Of a stretch of DNA of 9,226 bases, positions 1 through 3,907 are shown piece by piece. The DNA lies in assembly GCA_041695325.1 (NCBI GenBank), contig JBGFRC010000032.1:1-9226 (forward strand), written 5' to 3'. The position numbers and the translations under genes are program-made. Numbering within the stretch: position 1 is the stretch's first letter; every line of letters starts with the position of its first letter. Below the pieces are notes generated by a model. The model worked only from the letters and a program-made list of their open reading frames with translations, was not told where the DNA came from and ran no database searches. This DNA comes from SURF-13 sp041695325 (GTDB lineage: Bacteria; Pseudomonadota; Gammaproteobacteria; SURF-13).

Positions 1-329
1 ACGAAGTTGTGCAGCCCGTCGCCGAGCACGACGGCGGCCACGGTGGGATGGCCATGGCCGCCATGATCGTGGCGCCAGAGGGCGAACTTCTCGAGCAGGA
101 AGAAGGCCGCGAGCCCGGCGACCACCGTCGCGCCGACCTTCTCCACGGGCATGGATTGCGCCGCCTCGGGCACGAGCTCCAGCAGGGCCGCCGCCAGCAG
201 GATCCCCACGGCGAAGCTGACGAGTTTCGGCGCCAGCCGTGCGAGAACTGTCAGAGACAGCAGGCCCGCCGCCAGCACCGAGAGCACGCCGCCCGCGAGC
301 GTGGCCAGGATGATCGAAAGGAGAGTCAC
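1..329 (-). CDS. ZIP-family metal (zinc) transporter, N-terminal part
   Basis: About 109 residues are visible before the gene runs off the left edge. The translation starts VTLLSIILATLAGGVLSV and gives two hydrophobic helices, a third (TVVAGLAAFFLLEKFALW), then a histidine-rich cytosolic loop (HDHGGHGH) and the start of the next helix with LGDGLHNF. In ZIP transporters this last motif continues as HNF-x-DG and forms the metal site in the membrane. The family imports divalent metals, usually Zn2+, across the inner membrane. GTG at 329 is the first possible start because an in-frame TGA lies directly upstream; the Shine-Dalgarno is weak. The promoter just upstream carries two operator-like palindromes, which suggests metal-responsive repression. 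Family call is strong; metal specificity is inferred. Confidence 0.85.
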   Translation of the reverse strand, partial: MTLLSIILATLAGGVLSVLAAGLLSLTVLARLAPKLVSFAVGILLAAALLELVPEAAQSMPVEKVGATVVAGLAAFFLLEKFALWRHDHGGHGHPTVAAVVLGDGLHNF

Positions 330-347
330 TCACAGATGCCCATCAAA

Positions 348-362
348 CGCAACAGGGTTGCA
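348..362. promoter_or_regulatory. Second, imperfect operator copy at the ZIP transcription start
   Basis: CGCAACAGGGTTGCA matches the core of the palindrome at 387-401 at 12 of 15 positions and keeps the symmetric GCAAC/GTTGC arms. Its centre lies 39 bp from that of copy 1, directly downstream of the -10 box and over the expected start point. Two copies bracketing one promoter support a regulatory role. Confidence 0.45.
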
Positions 363-391
363 TTCTAGCAGCGCCTACCGTGTTTGTGCAA
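362..391 (-). promoter_or_regulatory. Sigma70-type promoter for the ZIP gene
   Basis: On the minus strand TTGCAC (391-386) is followed by an 18-nt spacer and TAGAAT (367-362), good matches to -35 and -10 boxes. Transcription would start near 355, about 25 nt before the GTG start of the ZIP gene. The -35 lies inside one palindrome and the start point inside the other. Confidence 0.55.
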
Positions 392-649
392 CTGAGTTGC
401 ACTACCCGGCGCATCGCCACCGGCAATCTTGTGGGCCAACCCCTTGGATACCAGCCATTCGAGTACGCGATACAGGATGACCCGATCGAGCGTCCCGCCC
501 CGCGCCCGGGCCAGCTCCTCGATCTCGGTATGCGAGAGCGCATGCTCGGCCCCGAGCAGGATGGCGAACATGCGTTTGCGGACGTCGGTCGGACAGCCGC
601 CGGCCCTCGCGATCCGTTTCGCGAGCCGATCGGGCGAGATGGCGCGCAC
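365..649 (-). pseudogene. Fur/Zur-family regulator, N-terminal half only
   Basis: The 94-residue frame (GTG start at 649) has the winged-helix DNA-binding half of a Fur-family metal regulator: LSHTEIEELARARGG, then LDRVILYRVLEWLVSKGLAHKI, matching the recognition-helix region (LDRVTLYRVLDWLV in Zur-like proteins). Intact members are about 130-160 residues and continue with WRF and a C-terminal dimerisation domain with Cys/His metal ligands. Here the frame leaves the family right after AHKIAGGDA, runs through the ZIP operator and stops. The metal-sensing half is therefore absent and the gene is probably dead. The 5' side abuts a TonB-receptor fragment at about 646, so the true N-terminus may also be lost. 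The family call is good; the Zur sub-type is inferred from the ZIP neighbour. Confidence 0.7.
386..402. promoter_or_regulatory. Perfect palindromic operator (copy 1) over the ZIP -35 box
   Basis: GTGCAACTGAGTTGCAC is an inverted repeat with 8-bp arms around one central base. It covers the -35 hexamer of the ZIP promoter. Its position and symmetry are those of a dimeric repressor site. A Fur/Zur-family protein is the natural candidate, because half of such a gene lies next to it. The sequence is not the classic Fur or enterobacterial Zur box, so the regulator is inferred. Confidence 0.55.
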
Positions 650-1182
650 CGGCTACGACTCGGACAGCTACCTAGGCCAGTACCGCTTGCGCCTCGACCA
701 CGCGCAGCAGCTGCGTTTTTCCCTGCAGCAGCACACCGACGCATCCGGCGATAGACCGCACCATCGTCCATTCTCCCGAGCAGCGACGCCGCCTGGCCGA
801 GGCCGGCTACAGCCGCAAGGGAGGAGGCGACCGCCCGGTCAATATCGACGTCCGGCTCTACCGACAGGAGATGCGGCGCCAGATTTTCTCTTTTGCTGAG
901 CCGCTCGATCGCAACATCGCCGAGACGCGCGTGAGCTTCGACACCGACGGGCTCGACGCCAGGGCCGACTGGCTCGCCCATCCGCGGCATCTGCTGTCGT
1001 TCGGCATGAACGCGTGGCAAATGCAGGCGTCGCCGGCGCGCCTCATCGCCGGTCGGTCCGCCCACGTTCAACACCCTGGTACGCAACGATCCCTTCGAGG
1101 ACGCGCGCATCGAGGCCTCGGGATTCTACGTGCAGGACGACATGTCGTACGGCGCCATCAACGTGCTCGCCGGCCTGAAAAT
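646..1182 (+). pseudogene. TonB-dependent outer-membrane receptor, frameshifted internal fragment
   Basis: Three reading frames join into one continuous beta-barrel-like product. Segment 1 (about 646-752) reads GYDSDSYLGQYRLRLDHAQ. Segment 2 (about 757-1053) reads RLYRQEMRRQIFSFAEPL and then RADWLAHPRHLLSFGMNAWQ. Segment 3 (about 1061-1182) reads PTFNTLVRNDPFEDARIEAS and then FYVQDDMSYGAINVLAGL. The alternating strands, the HLLSFG and YVQDD motifs and the order are typical of the barrel of TonB-dependent receptors that take up metal chelates. There are frame changes near 755 and 1055. The N-terminal signal, the plug and the rest of the barrel are missing: the piece begins at the Fur-fragment junction and ends in unrelated AT-rich sequence. 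Substrate cannot be told; zinc or a siderophore is suggested by the neighbours. Confidence 0.72.
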
Positions 1183-1240
1183 TAAAGTTAGGCTCAGAGA
1201 AAGCGAGGTACGACGACCGGTGCTTTTGCGCGCGCCCCTA

Positions 1241-1273
1241 TTGCAATTTAATTTAAGAATAATTATCATTCGC
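1241..1273 (+). promoter_or_regulatory. Iron-regulated promoter with Fur box
   Basis: TTGCAA (1241-1246), a 17-nt spacer and TATCAT (1264-1269) form a plausible sigma70 promoter. Overlapping the -10, AAGAATAATTATCATTCGC (1255-1273) matches the 19-bp Fur consensus at 13 positions, including the ATTATCATT core. It sits in a short AT-rich stretch inside GC-rich DNA. The first frame downstream on this strand is the DUF3325-like gene at 1393; the 120 bp between them hold no other gene I can see. Confidence 0.6.
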
Positions 1274-1392
1274 ATCCACAGCCGCCCGGCTTTGCCGGAG
1301 GCCGTATCAGTCCCGAGCGGGCACGTCCCACTCCAGCCAGCCAGACCGGTTTTTTTACCGGTTCCCGCCAGCCACGAGGCCGCCGCGCGGCG

Positions 1393-1602
1393 ATGTCCGA
1401 CGCGCGCGCCCGAGGAGCGTTGCGCACCCTGGGCGGCCTCGGGCTGCTCAGTTCGTTGGGCCTTTGCCTGCTGGCCGACCACGCCTCGATGGCGGTGCTG
1501 GTCTGGGTGATGCTGCTGGCGGGCGGGGCGCTGCTGATCGCATTGACGCTGGCATGGAAGCCTGAGGCACTTCGGGTTCTTTGGCCTGGTGGTCGGTCAT
1601 GA
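1393..1602 (+). CDS. Small two-helix membrane protein, DUF3325-like (probably N-terminally truncated)
   Basis: A 69-residue frame with two hydrophobic segments, at about residues 10-30 (LRTLGGLGLLSSLGLCLLAD) and 33-55 (AVLVWVMLLAGGALLIALTL), followed by AWKPEAL. The spacing and the basic stretch before the first helix resemble the C-terminal two-thirds of DUF3325 proteins, small inner-membrane proteins commonly encoded beside TonB receptors and PepSY proteins in siderophore-uptake loci. DUF3325 proteins usually have about 100 residues and one more helix, so the N-terminus seems lost. Upstream the same frame stays open through GC-rich sequence without resembling the family. At the 3' end TCATGA overlaps an ATG that opens a short stub (MNGVKEQ), which may be the start of the next original gene. 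The Fur-box promoter at 1241-1273 points at it. Family assignment is from memory of the pattern, moderate. Confidence 0.45.
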   Translation: MSDARARGALRTLGGLGLLSSLGLCLLADHASMAVLVWVMLLAGGALLIALTLAWKPEALRVLWPGGRS

Positions 1603-1622
1603 ACGGGGTGAAGGAACAGGTT

Positions 1623-1718
1623 ATGGAGCTTCGCCATCTGCGCTAGTGCATCGCCGTCGCTGCGGAACCGCACTTTGGCCGCGCGGCCGAGCGGCTGTGC
1701 AGGCAGCGGCTGGGCTGA
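1623..1718 (+). pseudogene. LysR-family regulator, N-terminal fragment with internal stop
   Basis: The frame reads MELRHLR, a TAG stop, then CIAVAAEPHFGRAAERLC. This is the hallmark start of LysR-type regulators (MELRHLRYFVAVAEELHFGRAAERL), with the usual aromatic residue at position 8 turned into a stop. The fragment ends after about 30 codons, inside the helix-turn-helix, at a second stop. A GAAGGA Shine-Dalgarno-like sequence precedes the ATG. It starts about 20 bp after the DUF3325-like frame and abuts a fragment on the other strand. No functional protein can be made. Confidence 0.65.
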
Positions 1719-1732
1719 AGGTGGGTCCGTCT

Positions 1733-2023
1733 CTAAGCGAACAAGCCGGAAAGGTCCACCGTGGACTGCGGCGTGACCGGAAGCTGCGTCGCTCCGGGGC
1801 GCTCGGCGGTGGAAACGTCCGCGTAGGCGTCGCCTGCGGGAGAGCGGAAGAAATGCAGCAATCCGTTCTCGAGATCCACGATCCGGACCTCCGCAATGCC
1901 ATGGCGCGCGTAGAGCGGGAGCTTTACGCCGCGGTCGTAGCGCAGCGTCGCATCGCTCACCTCGATCACGAGCAGCACGTCGGCCGGCGCCGGATGGCTG
2001 CGCGCGTAGAAATCGGCGCGCGG
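1733..2023 (-). pseudogene. Uma2-family (DUF820) putative nuclease, C-terminal half
   Basis: About 96 residues, open from 2023 to a stop at 1733. The sequence has ADVLLVIEVSDATLRYDRG and then VKLPLYARHGIAEVRIVDLE, the conserved C-terminal core of Uma2-family proteins: a PD-(D/E)xK-like fold whose E in the VIEVSD strand and K in RGVKLPLYA are thought to be active-site residues. The family is about 190 residues long and the N-terminal half is absent. The first in-frame codon upstream of 2023 is TAG, where a fragment on the opposite strand begins. Methionine at 1978 would be the first start, giving only 81 residues. Function of the family is not well established. Confidence 0.65.
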
Positions 2024-2237
2024 CTACCCGGAGCGGCGGTTCTGGGGCCGGCTGCGCGCGCAGATTCTCGACTACCAGGCGCGCTTCCCGGCCCTGCGGG
2101 AGCGCTTCGCGCTGTTCGACCTGCTGAAGCCATCGTTTACCAAGCTTTGTCTCAACCGCAACCGCCTGTTCGTGGACGGCTACCGCATGTCGTGGCCGGG
2201 ACGAGCGGACACCCGTAGCCGCGGAGGGCGCGGGCGC
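2022..2237 (+). pseudogene. IucA/IucC-type siderophore synthetase, C-terminal fragment
   Basis: The frame reads GYPERRFWGRLRAQILDYQA, then RFPALRERFALFDLLKPSFT and KLCLNRNRLFVDGY. This resembles the C-terminal FhuF-like domain of NRPS-independent siderophore synthetases, where a run like RFALFDL...KLCLNR is typical. Those enzymes (about 600 residues) join citrate or a related acid to amines in siderophore assembly in the cytoplasm. Only the last 50-60 residues remain; the 5' side is cut at the Uma2 junction. After VDGY the likely frame changes: a neighbouring frame reads DERTPVAAEGAGA and stops at a TGA that overlaps the ATG of the following stub. Assignment rests on motif resemblance alone. 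Confidence 0.5.
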
Positions 2238-2282
2238 ATGATGCGGCTTCTTTACCAGCTGCACAAGTACCTCGGCCTCGCC
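2238..2282 (+). pseudogene. N-terminal stub of a PepSY-associated membrane protein
   Basis: MMRLLYQLHKYLGLA resembles the start of PepSY-associated transmembrane proteins (LYRLHRWLGL), which occur with siderophore receptors and are thought to act as ferric-siderophore reductases or helpers. The ATG overlaps the TGA of the preceding fragment (GCATGATG), as in a translationally coupled operon. Family resemblance ends after 15 codons. The piece is so short that the call is tentative. Confidence 0.3.
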
Positions 2283-2611
2283 ACGATGCGGAACAGCGTC
2301 GCATCGCTGCCATCCGCCAGAACGGCGTCTACGCCGGGTACGGCTATGATCTTGCGGGCTCGACGGATGCCTGGCAGACCTTCGGTGAGGCGGGCAACTA
2401 TGGCTCCGCCCACGAACTCACCCTGAGCGGGCACGCGCCCGACACCCAGTACGTGTACTACGTCGTCTGCTGCGACGCCTTCGGCTTCAGCCTCACGCCA
2501 CCCGAAGCTTCCGCACCGGCACCGGTATCGAGGGCGGCGAGTACCTCGCGGCTCTTCACACTTTGCCAGAATTTTGCCAGTTCATTTTTTGAGCAGCGTA
2601 GATTCCTGTAG
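2282..2611 (+). pseudogene. Fibronectin-III-like extracellular domain fragment
   Basis: The frame is open from the junction at about 2282 to TAG at 2609-2611. Its middle reads NGVYAGYGYDLAGSTDAW and then HELTLSGHAPDTQYVYYVV, followed by CDAFGFSLTPPEAS. The H-x-LTLSG-x-x-PDTQY-x-Y-x-V pattern is that of the last strands of FN3-like domains in secreted enzymes and repeat proteins. No start codon or signal peptide is seen, and after PPEAS the sequence becomes AT-rich and no longer protein-like, so the fragment is cut at both sides. The parent protein cannot be named. Confidence 0.4.
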
Positions 2612-2681
2612 GCAGTCGTAGGTCTGGCAGAGTGATGGGCGTTGCAAGGCATTGATTGGTTTAACAACTCAGGGTGCCAGA
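2564..2681. repeat. Cluster of four TGCCAG repeats beside the tRNA remnant
   Basis: TGCCAG occurs at 2564-2569, 2575-2580 and 2675-2680, and inverted (CTGGCA) at 2624-2629; three copies extend to TGCCAGA. The first two stand 11 bp apart in direct orientation, about one helical turn. The stretch 2612-2685 holds no gene I recognise and is less GC-rich than its surroundings. The layout resembles arm-type or accessory sites next to a tyrosine-recombinase attachment core, but that reading is inferred. Confidence 0.4.
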
Positions 2682-2685
2682 CGTC

Positions 2686-2730
2686 CTACGAACCAGGCGG
2701 TCGGGAGTTCGAATCTCTCCGGGCGCGCCA
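2686..2730 (+). other. 3' part of a tRNA-Arg(ACG) gene: probable attachment site (attR-like)
   Basis: The sequence runs from the anticodon loop CTACGAA (anticodon ACG, 2688-2690) through CCAGG, the variable loop, a proper T arm (stem GGGAG/CTCTC, loop TTCGAAT at 2708-2714), an acceptor strand CGGGCGC, discriminator G and an encoded CCA (2728-2730). The 5' half is missing: the bases before the loop (ACGTC) do not pair with CCAGG, and no D arm or GCGCCCG 5' acceptor strand lies upstream. A tRNA cut exactly at the anticodon loop with its 3' end intact is what integrating elements leave at their far end. The element would lie to the left and the intact tRNA further left, outside the window. It ends 1 bp before the stop of the convergent metallopeptidase gene. 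Confidence 0.72.
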
Positions 2731-2731
2731 T

Positions 2732-3331
2732 TTATCCCTTACGCTCTATCTTTGCTCCGGCCGTTGCACCCGGCTTCGGCGACAAGCTTTTGCGCGCCCC
2801 GGCAAGCTGGCGCATCAAGCTGGATTCTCGCTTGTAGAACCCTTCCGTGTGCAATGAATCGGCGAGCTTGAGCAGTTCGTAATCCAGGTGGTGGCAAATC
2901 TCGTGCAGCAGAGTCCTGAGAAAAGTGCGGAAGGCCACCACTTGCCCGCGCGCGGCGGTGCGCATCCATACGCTGACAACGGGCGTGCCGCGGTGCGTGG
3001 CGGGACGGGAATATTCGCCGTGCAGCTCGCCGGTCTCCCAGTTGGGCCGCACCGTGAGCACCTTGACGCGCAGAGGTACTACCCCAAGGCGCGCGGTGAT
3101 TTCCGCCGCGATCCGCTGGCTTAGGTTTTCCACGGCGGCGCGCTTGCCCTGCTTCAACGCCGCGCTCAATTGACGTGTCAGGCCATGCAGCGGCGCGGGA
3201 TCGGGTAACGCAATACTGACTACCGCGTCGCTTTGCCGATAGATGCGCTGCTGGCGCGGGGCCAAACGGTGATAATAGGCGAATACCACGATTGCCGGCC
3301 TATGCCTCAGGCCAGCGCCGGCGCAGCTCAT
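2732..3331 (-). CDS. SprT-like zinc metallopeptidase, conserved hypothetical
   Basis: 199 residues from ATG at 3331. The core is VVAFRTFLRTLLHEICHHLD (about residues 131-150) followed by YELLKLADSLHTEGFYKRES. HEICH (H143, E144, H147) is a zincin HExxH site, and H161 in SLHTEGF is a likely third ligand. The N-terminal region carries a YYHRLAPRQQRIYRQSD motif seen in a conserved proteobacterial family of unknown role; the C-terminus is basic. No signal peptide or membrane segment is visible, so it should be cytoplasmic. The ATG overlaps the end of nudF by 32 bp and has no clear Shine-Dalgarno. GTG at 3289 (residue 15, just before FAYYHRL) would lie beyond the nudF stop and fits the family start about as well. 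Last gene of the speA-nudF run; substrate unknown. Confidence 0.75.
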   Translation of the reverse strand: MSCAGAGLRHRPAIVVFAYYHRLAPRQQRIYRQSDAVVSIALPDPAPLHGLTRQLSAALKQGKRAAVENLSQRIAAEITARLGVVPLRVKVLTVRPNWETGELHGEYSRPATHRGTPVVSVWMRTAARGQVVAFRTFLRTLLHEICHHLDYELLKLADSLHTEGFYKRESSLMRQLAGARKSLSPKPGATAGAKIERKG

Positions 3332-3902
3332 CACGGTGCAGGGCCAGCCATTGCAACGCGATGATGGGGCTGGCGGAACGGATGCGGCCCTGCTCCAGCC
3401 AGCGCATCGCTTCGGCAAAAGACACGACGCGCACCATGATGTCTTCGCCTTCCTCGTGCACGCCGTGTACGCCGCCCGCCTGACGGCTGTCCACCCGGCC
3501 GCAGAACAGGCTGATGCGTTCGCTGGTGCCTCCGGGGCTGACTAAAAAATCGCACACCGGCACCAGCTCCTGAACGGCGCAGCCCGCCTCTTCCACCGCT
3601 TCGCGCCGCGCCAGGTGTTCCGCGCTTTCACCCTGTTCCATCACCCCCGCCACGATCTCCAGCAGCCACGGGCCGTACTTGTCCTCTAGCGCGCCGATAC
3701 GGAATTGTTCGATCAGCACCACCGCATCGCGTTCCGGGTCGAAGGGTAACACGGCGGCGGCGTGGCCGCGCTCGAACAGCTCGCGGGTGAGCACGCGGCT
3801 GACGCCGCCGGCAAACAGATCGTGGCGCAGCCGGTAACGCTCCAGACGGAAGAAGCCCTGGTGGCACACCTCGCGCCCGATGATTTCATATTTGCGCGTC
3901 AT
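3300..3902 (-). CDS. nudF: ADP-ribose pyrophosphatase (Nudix hydrolase)
   Basis: 200 residues. It hydrolyses ADP-ribose to AMP and ribose 5-phosphate in the cytoplasm, clearing a reactive NAD breakdown product. The Nudix box is complete at residues 86-109: G-x5-E-x7-REAVEEAG, with the catalytic glutamates in REAVEEAG. The flanking features of the NudF/ADPRase branch are present: FERGHAAAVLPFDP, EQFRIGALE, SPGGTSER about 15-20 residues after the box, and a C-terminal SPIIALQWLALH. Length fits the E. coli enzyme (about 209). The start is well supported: GGAGG lies 10 nt upstream, inside the last codons of speA, whose stop is only 5 bp away, so the two genes are almost certainly co-transcribed. 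The 3' end overlaps the metallopeptidase gene. Confidence 0.92.
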   Translation of the reverse strand: MTRKYEIIGREVCHQGFFRLERYRLRHDLFAGGVSRVLTRELFERGHAAAVLPFDPERDAVVLIEQFRIGALEDKYGPWLLEIVAGVMEQGESAEHLARREAVEEAGCAVQELVPVCDFLVSPGGTSERISLFCGRVDSRQAGGVHGVHEEGEDIMVRVVSFAEAMRWLEQGRIRSASPIIALQWLALHRDELRRRWPEA

Positions 3903-3907
3903 CGCGC

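Noticed and set aside
343..1110. Long minus-strand open frame of 255 codons
   Set aside because: It is Arg/Ala/Ser-rich with no family motif, and it covers the recognisable Fur fragment and the TonB fragment in other frames; typical antisense frame in GC-rich DNA.
1350..1367. Two ACCGGT palindromes separated by a T run as a terminator
   Set aside because: The stem would be only 6 bp and the T run is in the loop, not after the stem.
641..2030. Shared GGCGCGC followed by GGCTAC at two fragment junctions (about 641-656 and 2015-2027)
   Set aside because: Possible microhomology at breakpoints, but such short GC-rich matches are expected by chance in this composition.
1266..2264. 332-codon minus-strand open frame
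   Set aside because: It crosses LysR, Uma2 and IucA-like fragments that match families in other frames, and its composition is low-complexity Arg/Ala/Pro.
2641..2730. A complete tRNA-Arg gene
   Set aside because: No 5' acceptor strand or D arm is found, and the bases before the anticodon loop cannot pair with CCAGG.
2642..2857. Short plus-strand frames running through the tRNA remnant
   Set aside because: The FESLRAR-type peptide is the usual mistranslation of a tRNA T arm, and the frame continues antisense to the metallopeptidase gene.
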